Assembly: GCA_050084985.1 (NCBI GenBank)
Contig: JBITNC010000002.1
Coordinates: 1,240,001-1,304,000, forward strand
Length of the DNA: 64,000 nucleotides
Origin: Nageia nagi
Lineage: Eukaryota; Pinophyta
Direction: 5' to 3'
Positions within the stretch are counted from its first letter, which is position 1, and each line of letters opens with the position of its first letter. Below, one piece after another: positions 48,255 through 58,870 of the stretch. Under the pieces are notes generated by a model. The model made no database searches, was not told the DNA's origin, and saw only the letters and a list, made by a program, of their open reading frames with translations. The position numbers were made by a program, and so were the translations under genes.

Positions 48255-48350
48255 CAATCGCCGGTGTTTAGTGGCGATCGCCGGCATCCGTCTTCAAGTC
48301 GTCGATGTTTAGTTACAGTCACCGACGTCCATCTTCAAGTCATCAGGTGT
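48255..48350 (+). promoter_or_regulatory. CG-rich repeat module upstream of antisense PMD gene
   Basis: Alternating phrases such as 'aatcgccggtgtttagt', 'gatcgccggcatcc', 'gtcgtcgatgtttag' and 'gtcaccgacgtcc' lie 130-220 bp before the PMD start codon. Similar phrases occur in the Tat-2 U3 (47470-47550, 63862-63935) and leader (62995-63150). Function unknown; a promoter or silencing target for the antisense gene is an inference. Confidence 0.5.
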
Positions 48351-48477
48351 TTCATAAAGAAAAAGTTTTAACTTTTTCTTATTCATTTCTTTTTAGCTAT
48401 CACTTTCATTGTCAACCAGAACCAATTTCCGTTGCGATCTTGTTGATTTCCAGTCGTTGATATTCGTTACAATCACC

Positions 48478-50879
48478 ATGCCTCCATGTAGACACTCCAC
48501 TGGATGTTCTCGACCTATCCGGGAAGAGGTAGGGTTTTGAAATAACTTTCTTTTCTATTTTTTGTTTATAATTTGTAATTTAACCGTTTAATTTCAAAAT
48601 TGAACCCGTGAATGACATTTAAAAATTATTTTGATTATTTTTATCAGATAAATTTTGTAAATCCTGCTTTTATTTATATTTTTTGTGAAATTTTTTATAA
48701 TTCGAGCTCGGTCGTCGACCTAGGCCAAATGGATAATAGATTCGTCAGCGTTTGGAATGCGAATGTCAGTGATTGAGTCTTACCTATTAGAAACATCAGA
48801 GTTTTAGTATGAAATGCCATTTTTTTTTGAGCTGAACCTTTTTAACATTACACAGGTTCGAGACGTCTTTGAGCCTCAAGGTAGATATCCCTCGATTCTA
48901 CAGGAGGGTAGAGATCTTCTAGGTCCAACTGATCATACCTTTTTTAGGTCCATTGGTTTTCGAGTGGGACCATACATGAGTCGTATTCATTGGGAGTATC
49001 CTTTATTGGCTGCATTGTTAGACAGATGGGATGCAGTGACATGTACTTTTCATCTTTCGATAGGGGAGATGACTATCACAATGGAGGATATACATAGATT
49101 GTATAGACTCCCCATTCATGGACAAAGGATTTTGCCTATGGTGGATAGAATAGGAGCTTTACCTGGTATTTCTTATTTGTATGGGGCCACTCGGGTTGAT
49201 ACTATTATTTCTAAGATTATCTCAGGTGGCATCCGATATTACTAGTACTAGATGGAGGATCAGCAAGGGATGATCCATTTTTCATACTTGATGGGTTTAG
49301 TACAGTGTTATGCTCTCCCCAATACTGGTAGTGGGAGGTTTTCGTGGTCGTTGTTGCCTATTATTGTGGATATGATGCAGTAGGGTATAGTGTATGCTTG
49401 GGCACCCACATTATTAGCTCAAATTTACAAGGAGGTATTCTTTTATTCTCAGGGGCATAGGGCCTCTTTATCAGTTACTGTCACCTTGCAGGCGTGGGCT
49501 TATGAGCATATAACTGTGGCTCATCCTCTAGGTTTACCGATGCTAGGGTTTGGTAGTCACTTGGATTACGAGGCTAGCATAGTTCGATGGTGTGATGCTT
49601 TTTATATTCACCCATCAGATGGAGTTCATCGAGATGTGAGCTATTATCACCACATGCTTAGTCACTTGATTCCAGATCAGGTGAGATTCAGACCTTACCG
49701 TTTGTATCCCATCTGGGAGAGCTTACCGCTGAGCTTACTGGTATTCGGTGGCCACATGTTTTGAATGGTCATCGAGCCAATTTTTTGGAGTATTTTCATT
49801 TTGAGCGGGTGCATCATCAATTTGGCCTAGTTCAGGATGTACCTACCCCATCAGTGCCATATCAGCATGAGGGCACTATCTCAGCAGATGGTGTATAGTC
49901 GTTGGTTTATGCAGAGCCAGATCCTACTCAGGAGGAGGGATCATTGGAGGATGATATCGAGGAGGATGACATCGGGGTGTCTGAGGCATTCAGGGCCTGG
50001 TGGGAGGAGGGAGATGATGGCCTAGAGGGTGAATTGGAGGGTCGATGCATTCATCGATGCATCAATGTTGTTGAGGAGTTAGGTGTGGCAGCAAGAGGGG
50101 GAGAGGTAGGTGAGGATCCTACAGGAGCAGAGGCTGTGAGAGAGGAGGCTACCGACGAGGAGGTTATGGTAGATGCTCCTAAGGAGTTAGCTACTGAGGA
50201 GGAGGCTAGGGGTGTAAGTGAGGAGGGAGCTGCCCCAGAGGTTGCATGCAAAGCTGAGGAGGCTCCTGCTACACAGGTTCCTAGCATTGATACTTTGCTA
50301 GGAGATATTTATGAGCTAAGATACCAGTTGGCATAGGCCCACTCATGCATGTACAAGTATAGGGCTGAGTGAGATAGGTACAGAAAAGAGAGAGATGAGG
50401 CTTGTTCCTCTTTACAGGGAGCTCAAGCTCATCAGTTAGGAGCAACATCTACTTCTGGGGTTGGTCCTTCAGTTTTTAGTCATGTCATTTATCAGCAGTG
50501 AGATTTTTATAGTGGTATAGTATAGACATGGCTGATAGGTGTTCCAACTTTTACTCTGAGGGCTCACTATCCTATACCTCTAGATAGTTATATGCCTATA
50601 GATATCTTAGCATATCAGATAGGTAGCAGTGCACAGGGCACAGTTGGATCTCCAGGTAGGACTCAGAGGTCATGAGGTTTTCCTAGCAGGAGTGGTACAC
50701 CCTGGGCATCTCCCTTAGGTGTTGTTGGTTCATCCGAGTTACGAAGAGCTCAGCATCCAGGTAGTCCTACAGGATCCGTAGGCACTACTCCTCTAGGTCA
50801 AGGTACCGGAGAGACTAGTAGACGATGGAGGTGATCGAGTAGTCCTAGCAGACTAAGCAGTGGTTGGGGTAGTCCTTGA
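48478..50879 (+). pseudogene. Tat-2 antisense plant mobile domain (PMD) gene, two exons
   Basis: Exon 1 is 48478-48528 (ATG in 'caccatgcc', MPPCRHSTGCSRPIREE). The intron is 48529-48855. Exon 2 is 48856-50879 (VRDVFEPQGRYPS...). Diagnostic PMD stretches are LLAALLDRWDAVTCTFHL, GEMTITMEDIHRLYRLPIHG and VTLQAWAYEHITVAHP. A Glu/Asp/Ala-rich linker (about 49920-50300), a short coiled-coil-like part and a Gly/Ser-rich tail follow, about 690 codons in total. PMDs occur in MAIN/MAIL1-type nuclear proteins and in gypsy and Mutator-type transposons. It is broken by one frameshift near 49735 and about nine stops, all TAG or TGA. It lies antisense to gag-pol, between ORF-X and the 3' LTR, exactly as in Tat-1. 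Confidence 0.9.
48529..48855 (+). other. Intron of Tat-2 antisense PMD gene
   Basis: GAG|GTAGGG donor and ACACAG|GTT acceptor, 327 bp, phase 0. The exon 2 frame is open upstream only for 14 codons and the homologous protein begins at the acceptor. The identical position in Tat-1 supports splicing. Confidence 0.8.
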
Positions 50880-52668
50880 GGATACCTTTTTCATGATGTT
50901 ATTTTTTATATACTTATGAGGTTATTGGACCCTTGTATTTTATTGTATGATTCATGATGTTATGATGACCTTTTGATGGACTATGATGATGTATATATAG
51001 ATAGATAGATCTTTGATAATTATGATACTTGTATGATTCTTGATGCATGAGTTTTCATTTTATACATAGATTTGTGATAAAATAGGTATGATTTGATGTT
51101 ATGTAGATCATAATAAACATAATTTCCTTTTAATTACTTGATGATGAATAGATGTTAATGATAGATGTAATTTTCAAAATGTATGATGCATATATATAAT
51201 TGTGGAATGTATGATGTATAACGATAAAATATATAACATATATCAACAAATTAGTTTGATGATGTTACTAATCTCAAAATTAAGTTAATAATAAGTACGA
51301 TTATAGTTGCTATAAACAATAAATCTAATTTATAATTTTAATAAGTTAAGTTATTTAAGGTTATATTTTTATTATATTTTTACGGAATCAGATGCATCAT
51401 CTTCCGTACTTGGCAATTTTACAATAAACTTCTTGACATGAAAAACTAGTGACTTATGGATGTATATGAACATTAACTTTATCTTGGTTAGGGGAACAAT
51501 AAATAATCATTCTTATCCTTTTCAAAGAAAAGCAATTTTAATAATGTTCAAAGGTAATAGATAATAGTAAAAATGGCTTGACATGACACACTAGTGACTT
51601 ATGGATGCATATGAACATTAACTTTATCTTGGTCAAGGGAACAATAAATAATCATTCTTATCCTCTCCAAAGAAAAGCAATTTTAATAATGTTCAACGGT
51701 AATGATATTTTCAAAAGGAATGGGTTTAACAAAATGACACAAATGATTTTAAACACAAACAAAATACAAATTATGACAAAAGATTAGGTGATTTTGGATT
51801 AATAACCAAGTTATTATAACATTTACCTTATCTTTCTTTATCTGAAGATTTAACAACCTAAGATGATATCAAACAATATCGTTATATGTTGATAAAAAAT
51901 CTATAAACTCTAGTGTGTGTAGTGAGATTCATTTCCCTTCTTAGATCATTAGAGATTAAATATCTTAGAGACATTAATAAGCTAGTCTATCCATATGAAA
52001 CGTATATAGGTCCATAGGAAAGAAGGCCGCTAACCAAAATGGACATATCGCCACTCGTAAGGTATGCCTCATTGCTAGACAAGCATCCATAGCCCTGATG
52101 AGGATTAACCCCTTGATTCCACTACAACCTTGCTCTACTACCAGTCAGGCGTCCATAGCCCCGATAGAGGATATTGTAATCACCCAAAAATCATTGATAT
52201 AATGTATCTTTTTTTTTGTCATCTCCTTTTTTTTATCAAATGATTCTTGGGTCCGAGATGAAGCGAATAATAGGATAGACACATAACTTTCACTCTTAAT
52301 ATCCCTTAGAATGATTTCATTCAAATTCTCTTAGAATTTTTTAATGTCGTAAGTGTTTGGAGTTTTTAGATTTTCCTTCAAACACAAACTTTATGTTTTT
52401 CTATCATCTATGGTATATCATTTCTTTATAAAGAAAAGACAAAGTGAATGTAGTGATAGCAAGGAGATTATTCTAAAATGACCTTTTCACACATTACACG
52501 TTTACTGGATAATCACTTTTACAATGACATGCAACATATATTTACATCATACAAGGGTAGGGCACCCAATTGCCAAGTGACCTCTAGATGTTTCCATCTA
52601 GGTAGATTTTATAATTTTATAATTTTTATGTATTTTATAGTTTTCAATTTTTTAGGATTTTATAATTT
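50880..52668. other. Tat-2 spacer between PMD gene and ORF-X; no gene
   Basis: AT-rich. Contains the tandem duplication at 51432-51704, a (GATA)-like run near 50998, and 'catccatagccc(t/c)gat' phrases twice at about 52085 and 52150. It would carry the converging 3' ends of the PMD gene and the sense transcript. No ORF-Y counterpart found. Confidence 0.6.
51432..51704. repeat. Tandem duplication, about 130-bp copies, 145-bp offset
   Basis: 'cttgacatga(a/c)a(a/c)actagtgac' starts at 51432 and 51577. The copies run in parallel to 'ttttaataatgttcaa(a/c)ggtaat' with only a few substitutions, so the duplication is fairly recent. Confidence 0.9.
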
Positions 52669-53930
52669 TCAATTTTTTAGGATTTTATCATTTTTTCTAG
52701 GGAATCTATTCATGACGCATTCAAATCGAGTTTGTACTGCATCAGGATTAAATGAACAATGTGTTGAAATAAATAAAAAACTAAAATCTAATACCACTTG
52801 ATTATGATAGATTTCTGGAATACAATAATCTAAGTGTTCGAATGTTACAGTTTGTGTGATAGAGATGATTTGTTCTTGATGTTTTAAAGTCAGGTTGTGA
52901 GTACAATCAACTATTATTTTGGGCTTTTCTATAGGCCACAGAAGATAGAAATATATCATTAAATCATATTCTAAGTTAGGAGAACACCATAACTCAAATG
53001 CATTGATACAAACAATAACTTGATATCCATTTACTTTGACATCCCAATCGTAAGATTCACGTGCATCATAGAATGTCAAGGCCATTTTTTGTTGTATTTC
53101 AAGAGGCATGGAAAAGATATTTGAATACAAAGGAGTAGGAACGTTACGAATAACTTTCATAAAGAGATCTTTGTCATACCTACTTTCGAACCTCGAAAGA
53201 TAACTTCCATTATTCTGCACTATATGTCCTTTTGCTAGTTTTTCGAAAATCTCATTTCTAACCCTTATTTGATTCATCATTGTAAGTTCGGCAATACGAT
53301 AAGCTTGTCTTTTCTCCAACTTTCGTTTCCAAATTGTATGTCGCATTTGCATGCGAGAAAATCTATGAGTTTGCCTATATTGTTGTTGTAACATTCTAGG
53401 AGGAAAAGCCATAAAAGTATTTGAAAAATCATAAATTACCCTTTTATGAGGTAAATAATGTAAAATTTCATCCATCCATTCTAGGCTTTTGGTTAATTGT
53501 TTCACGTATTTTAGCCTAGCTAAAAGAAGTGAATACTCAGTTAATTAGCAATTTATGATGATTCTCGGTATTCCATAAGGCCATTGTAGGCAGAAAGCTA
53601 TTATTTCTTGTGATATTCTTTTCATATGGGTGAAATAGATTTGTGGATCTAAAATAATGCTAGCTTCATATCCATAAAAAGTGACTTCCCAACCATTATT
53701 TATACCACAAAACATATGATATGTTCTTTCAAATTGTTCATCAATAGTCAATCGTAAATAATTTGAGAGATTAAAATCAAATACTGTTTTAAATATGTTA
53801 ATGCTAAATCACCTGGATACCTTGGTAGTGGAAATCGTACTTGTGGTTGCACTATGATACCTTCAGCAGATTCCTTTGCCAGATTCATCTTATCTGTTTT
53901 AATCATTAACACTTGACAAATATTAATACT
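52669..53930 (-). pseudogene. Tat-2 ORF-X: extra sense ORF with duplicated domain
   Basis: It follows integrase on the same strand, with an N-terminal MNLAKESAEGIIVQPQVRFP-like start near 53890. It is broken by one shift near 53800 and a stop near 53548, then an open frame of 278 codons follows. Two homologous segments are visible: GWEVTFYGYEASIILDP with FCLQWPYGIPRIIINC (first), and DWDVKVNGYQVIVCINAF with FYLLWPIEKPKIIVDC (second). Common features are W-(E/D)-V, G-Y, and L-x-WP-x3-P-(K/R)-II-x-(N/D)-C. Between them is a basic, Arg/Met/Gln-rich linker. I recognise no known family and no signal peptide or clear membrane segment. Confidence 0.8.
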
Positions 53931-53989
53931 TTTATTTATTTATTAATTTAACAATAAAATTAAATGAAAGAAAACTAATGTACATTTTT

Positions 53990-55130
53990 TTTTTATGTAT
54001 TGAAGGGTCGAAGATGCATGATATTTATAGGTTCATGCTCTTCATTTCCTTCTAAGTCTGATAAATGATAAGTTCTTTTACCAAATTTTTTCTTAATGAT
54101 ATATGGTCCTAACCAATTTGGAGCAAACTTATCTCTAAGCTATCGTTCTATTCGTGAAGTTTGTTGATTTTCTTTTAAAACCAAATCACCTATTTTGAAC
54201 TCATGAATTAGAGCCCTTTTATCAAAAACTCATTTTATCCTCTTTTGATAAACATGCATATGCTCTAAAGCATTAATACATTTTTCATCTAAAAGCAATA
54301 ACTGATCTAAGCAAGTCTGTCTTGCTTCCTCGTCGAGATTTTGCTCACTTAGATTTACTCTAAGAGATGGTATCTCAAGTTCTATAGGTAGGATGGCTTC
54401 TGTTCCGTATACTAAAGAGAATGGTGTTGCCCTAATAGGAGTGCGTACACTAGTACGATAAGCCCATAAGGCTTTTGGTATTTGTATATGCCAATCCCTA
54501 TGAGAATCATTTACTATTTTTTCTAAGATGTTCCGAATAGTTTTATTAGTAGCCTCTATCTGTCCATTGCCTTGTGGTTAATATGGAGTGGAAAAACTTT
54601 GTTTAATCTTATACTTATCACATATTTGTTTTACATCCTTATTTTTAAAATTCTTTCCATTATCCGTAATTAATTGGTTCGGTATGCTAAATCTACATAT
54701 AATATAATTTTTTATAAATTTAGCAATTCGTGAACCAGTGGTGGAAGTCATGGGAATAGCCTCTACCCATTTGGTAAAATATTCAGTTGTTGTAATGATG
54801 AACTTGTGTTTGCCAGCAGATGTAGGTGTAATTTGTCCTATTAAATCTAATACCCATTTAGAGAATGGCCAAAGTGATTGTATAGGATGTAGTTCTTGAG
54901 ATGGTTGTGAAAATAAATGAGCATATTATTGACATTTAAAACATTTTTTAACATATTCACAACAATCTTTTTCCATAGTTGGCCAATAATACCCCATTCA
55001 TATTAATCATTTCATAATCGCAACACCATTAAAATGTCCTCTGCATGTTCCATCATGGGCGGAGGATATAGCCTTTTTAATATCATTCCATTCAAGACAT
55101 TTGAGTAAAATACCATTGAAATTTCATCGA
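53990..55130 (-). pseudogene. Tat-2 integrase pseudogene
   Basis: The zinc-binding part reads 'SSAHDGTCRGHFNG' with 'CEYVKKCFKC'. The catalytic core has WVLDLIGQI, 'HKFIITTTEYFTKWVEAIP', 'LITDNGKNFKNKD' and 'GNGQIEATNKTI', so the three D, D, E residues are all present. The C-terminal part has 'ALWAYRTSVRTPI', 'VYGTEAILPIE' and ends 'EPINIMHLRPFNT'. No chromodomain is seen. A few stops remain: about three in the core-to-tail part, in contexts that fit CAA, CGA and CAG changed to TAA, TGA and TAG, and a few more in the zinc-binding part. Integrase inserts the cDNA; this copy is close to intact. Confidence 0.9.
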
Positions 55131-55303
55131 TGCAAGATATCCCCTATCAAATAATATTTAGTTGCTTTGATTTTAAAAGCTCATCGTGATGATTTATTAA
55201 GGTTTGTAGGTAGAGTTCTAAATTTTAAAAAATCTGTCAATTCTTTGTACCAATTATCTTTATCAGTTATGTCAATATTTAGTACACTTTTTTCTTCATC
55301 TTC

Positions 55304-55753
55304 CTATTGTAATGATGATTGAGATAATTGAATTATTTCAACTTGAATTGAAGATTTTTTAGGATTTTCTGGGATAAGAGATCCAATAGAAGCCATAACA
55401 TCTACAAATCTATTAGATGATCTGGGTGTCGCTTCTATACTAAATTGGTCAAAAAAATTTAATAATTCCTCAACTAACACTTTATACTTTTGAAGTAAAG
55501 GTTCTTTACATTGATATATTCCTTTCACTTGATTTACAATGAGTAAAGAATCTCTAATAATCTTAATTCTTTTAAGTTTTAATTTAACAGCAGTTTTTAA
55601 TGCTAATATCAAAGCTTCGTATTCCGCATTATTATTAGTACAAGAAAATTTTAATTTAAATGAATATGGTATAGGGATCCCTTGCGGTGTTATAAATACA
55701 ACACCTGCTCCACCACCTTGTTCACATCGAGAACTATCAAAGTGTATTGTCAT
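55304..55753 (-). pseudogene. Tat-2 second, archaeal-type RNase H
   Basis: An open frame of 149 codons, MTIHFDSSRCEQGGGAGVVF, then 'NNNAEYEALILALKTAVKLK', 'IKIIRDSLLIVNQVKG' and 'NRFVDVMASIGS'. The D, E, D and a later D of the RNase H fold are all visible. The lineage with this extra domain is Tat. It lies between the degenerate RNase H and integrase in the same polyprotein and is itself unbroken, though its neighbours have stops (one just before, at 55757 or so). Confidence 0.9.
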
Positions 55754-55849
55754 ATCCTAATCATCTTCAGGTTCTACAGGTATTTCAATTTCATCTAATT
55801 GAAACACCCCATCATCAGGTAATTCAATGACAAGGGGTTTATTATCTTG

Positions 55850-56440
55850 CAATGGAGCATCAGCAAGATAATCAGCAATTACTTATCCTTTTATTGAATT
55901 TTTTCCAATAAAATGTAAATCAAATTTAGTTAAGTACATTATCCACTTTGCAGTTCTTGAATTTTGATAGGTTTTATTCATCATATATTTCAACGGATCC
56001 ACTTTAGAGATGACATATGTTGTATGATTAAGCATATAATGTCAAATTTTTTTAGTAGCAAAAATGATAGCAAGACATAATTTTTCCAAATATATATACT
56101 TAATCTCATAGCTCACAAGTGTTCTACTCAGATAATATATAGCTTGTTCTTTATTGCGTTCATTCTTTTGAGCAAGCATTGTTCCTAAAGCATTTTCTGT
56201 AGCAGAGATATATAACAAAAAGGGTACATTTTTTCTTGGTGGACTTAAGATAGGAGGAGATAATAAATATCTTTTAATTTCATCGAATGCCTCTTGTTGC
56301 TCTTTGCCCCAATGATATTCTACTCCCTTTTTTAATAATTTTGTAAATGATTTACATTTATTAGAAAGTTGAGCTATAAACCTTCTAATGGCTTGTAACT
56401 TGCCCTATAAATTTTGTAATTGTTTTAGATTTGCAGGAGG
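55850..56440 (-). pseudogene. Tat-2 Ty3-type RNase H (degenerate)
   Basis: Translation gives 'EQQEAFDEIKRYLLSPPIL', LLYISATENALGTMLAQ, 'EQAIYYLSRTLVSYE' and 'LEKLCLAIIFA'. The first catalytic Asp position is replaced (ISA). A connection domain continues to 'LTKFDLHFIGKNSIKG' and 'VIADYLADAPL'. Two or three stops interrupt it. Confidence 0.8.
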
Positions 56441-57713
56441 TGGCATGTCTACTACTACCTTCATTTTACTAGGATCTATTTCAATTCCTCATCGGGACAC
56501 AATAAATCCTAATAATTTTTCTGAAGTTACACCAAAAATGCATTTTTTTGGATTTAATCTTACTTTATGTTCTAATAATCTATCTAAGACTTTAATTAGG
56601 TCTTTTCCATGATCTACTCGATATTTAGATCTAACCAACAAATCATCGACATAATCTTCTATTATGTCATGCATATAATCATGGAATATATGTCATAGCC
56701 CTTTGATAAGTTGCCCCAGCATTTTTTAATCCAAAAGGCATAACTTTATAACAAAAGGTACCCCAAGGAGTTATAAAAGTTATTTTATGTTGATCTTCAG
56801 TAGCTATTTTTGTTTGATTATAACCAGAAAACTCATCCATTAATGATAACATATCATGTCTTGCTGTCGAGTCTACCAAACTATCAATGCTAGGTAGAGG
56901 GAAATCATCTTTAGGACAAGCTTTGTTAAGATCACAAAAATTTGTGCATATTCTTATTTTTCCACTTGGTTTTTTCACAGGTAACATATTAGATATCCAA
57001 TCTGAATAATCTATAGGTTGTATAAATTTAGCTTCTAATAATTTTTGAAGTTCTTCTTTTACCATTAATGCTATAGTAGGATGCATTTTACGTAATTTTT
57101 GTTTAATAGGTTTAGCATCAGACTTTAATGCTAAATTATGTACTACTAATTTAGGATCTATTCCAGGCATGTCTGCATATGACCATGCAAATACCTTTTC
57201 TTGTTCTTTTAATAAGGTTATAATTTCTTCTTGTTCATTTTCCGTGAGGTTTTCTCCTAATTGAATAATTTTAGGATTTTGAGGATCATTACTAATATTT
57301 ATTTCTAAGACTTTTTCAGTAAGCATATGCGACCCTTCTTCTAATTGATTTGGTACTGGTATCCAACCGTTGTCATTAACACTATATTCTTCATCGTATT
57401 CTTGAGTTTGTTCATTCGTGCATACTAGATTTTCATAAGAACCAAATATGTGATCTACGTTTTTGAATTCATGTACCGAAGGATTAGATGATATAAGAGA
57501 GAAATCAACAATTATTTCATCTGTAGAAGTATTGGCTATTATTTTGATTAAATTTTGATTTTCGTTAACTTCATCTATTTGTTCATTATTTTGATCTTCA
57601 ATATCATTCTCTTTTATTGTAACCATATTTATCGATGGTATACCTGAATATGAAATGATTGATGATTTAGCATTTTTATTTATTTTTTTCTGTATATCAC
57701 TTGGTAAGCACAA
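56440..57713 (-). pseudogene. Tat-2 reverse transcriptase pseudogene
   Basis: A frame of 344 codons (57713-56679) begins with an acidic linker, then VFAWSYADMPGIDPKLVVHN, 'KQKLRKMHP', 'SDWISNMLPVKKPSGKI', 'CTNFCDLNKACPKDDFPLPS', 'DMLSLMDEFSGYNQ' and 'PFGLKNAGATYQRAM'. One base is then lost near 56690 and the frame resumes with EDYVDDLLVRSKYR (catalytic Y-V-D-D), 'LNPKKCIFGV' and 'LLGFIVSR'. All main RT blocks are present. The single shift and a TGA after 'SR' inactivate it. Confidence 0.92.
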
Positions 57714-57719
57714 ATGATT

Positions 57720-58214
57720 TCAGGGTGCCTCAATATTATTAATAAAGAACATTTCGACACCTTCTAAGACATCCATTTCACTTAATTGTTCTTCTCTTAT
57801 ATCAATAATTTCTTGTATTATGGATTCTTTCTCTAAAATTTCTTCATTATAATCCAAATTCTCTTCTCCTAAATTTCCTAAATTAGCAAGATTTTTATAT
57901 TCATTTTGATAACCTAATCCCCTTTTATCAATGGGATCTTGGTATTGTAATTCAATTATTTCTCGTGGACCCTGTTCATATCGACCCAATCCTCACCCTT
58001 GCCAATTACATTTGTTAAAATAGTTTAAGACAAATGTTCTTGAACATGACGATAAATATTTCATATCATTATTGAAATTTTTTTCATATGTTTGACTAGG
58101 TATTATTGACACAAGATCTACTATCCCCACATAGATAAACATTGTCTGATTAGGTACTTCTCCTAAAGGTACTATTTGTCTAATTACACTAAGTGATTCA
58201 GATAATCTTCCCAT
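57720..58214 (-). pseudogene. Tat-2 protease-RT spacer with G-patch-like motif
   Basis: 58214-57993 reads MGRLSESLSVIRQIVPLGEV, then 'NQTMFIYVGI' to 'FNKCNWQG'. After a TGA the same frame continues GLGRYEQGPREIIELQ and 'KRGLGY' (to about 57900), then an acidic stretch to 57720. The glycine pattern G-x-GLG / QG / GLGY fits a G-patch. Tat-1 has the same at 23870-23970. Confidence 0.7.
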
Positions 58215-58217
58215 TTC

Positions 58218-58772
58218 TTATGCTAAAGGTATATTAAACACAACATTATCTATGTCATATTCTCCCATCCCTAAATCCATTAATTTAATTTTTACTAGAT
58301 ATACATTGGATGAGTCATTATTAGATGTAGTATTTACTTGTTTTGATGAAGAAGCTCCATATTTTTCGTCTAAAGTTTTAGCAACCTTTTCCCAAGTATC
58401 TTTATCTTGTATAGCTATGTCATTTTTTCCTTTTATGACTTCAGATTGATCCATATTTTTTTTCATTAATATGGTTGATAAATTAGGGGACGGTAATTTC
58501 ACTTTATTCGGATCAAAAATTAAATTACAATGTGAATAAGGATCTGGATCCTTAAACACACAATGAACTTTGCCTTTATAGATGTATTTTAAACATCCAT
58601 GATAAGGTGATGGAACACATTGCATTTCTCTAATCCATGGACATCCTAAAAGAACATTGTATTGTATAATATTTCCTTCAATTATATGTAATAAAGTTTG
58701 AATGGTTTTAGCCCCTACTGTAATTGGAAGCACTATTGATCCCAAAGTTGAACACACTACATCATTAAACAC
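58218..58772 (-). pseudogene. Tat-2 protease remnant lacking the active site
   Basis: The readable part starts 'LAHSLQIRVFNDVVCSTLGS', then 'NVLLGCPWIREMQ', 'VPSPYHGCLKYIYKGKVHCV' and a linker. It corresponds to the C-terminal half of the Tat-1 protease region. Just upstream the reading passes directly from 'NLGIYQNPLPSHQANNV' (gag end) to this part. About 0.5 kb present in Tat-1, holding the D-x-G active-site region, is absent here. Confidence 0.8.
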
Positions 58773-58870
58773 CCTAATTTGTAAAGAATGAGCTAAGATA
58801 AACGAATCTAATAAATTACCACATTGTTAGCCTGATGTGAGGGTAAGGGGTTTTGATATATTCCTAAATT

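Noticed and set aside
48478-50879. PMD gene as a host MAIN/MAIL1-type gene that happens to lie between elements
   Set aside because: It lies between the Tat-2 PPT/3' LTR and ORF-X, and an equivalent gene with the same intron lies in the same place and orientation in Tat-1. It belongs to the elements.
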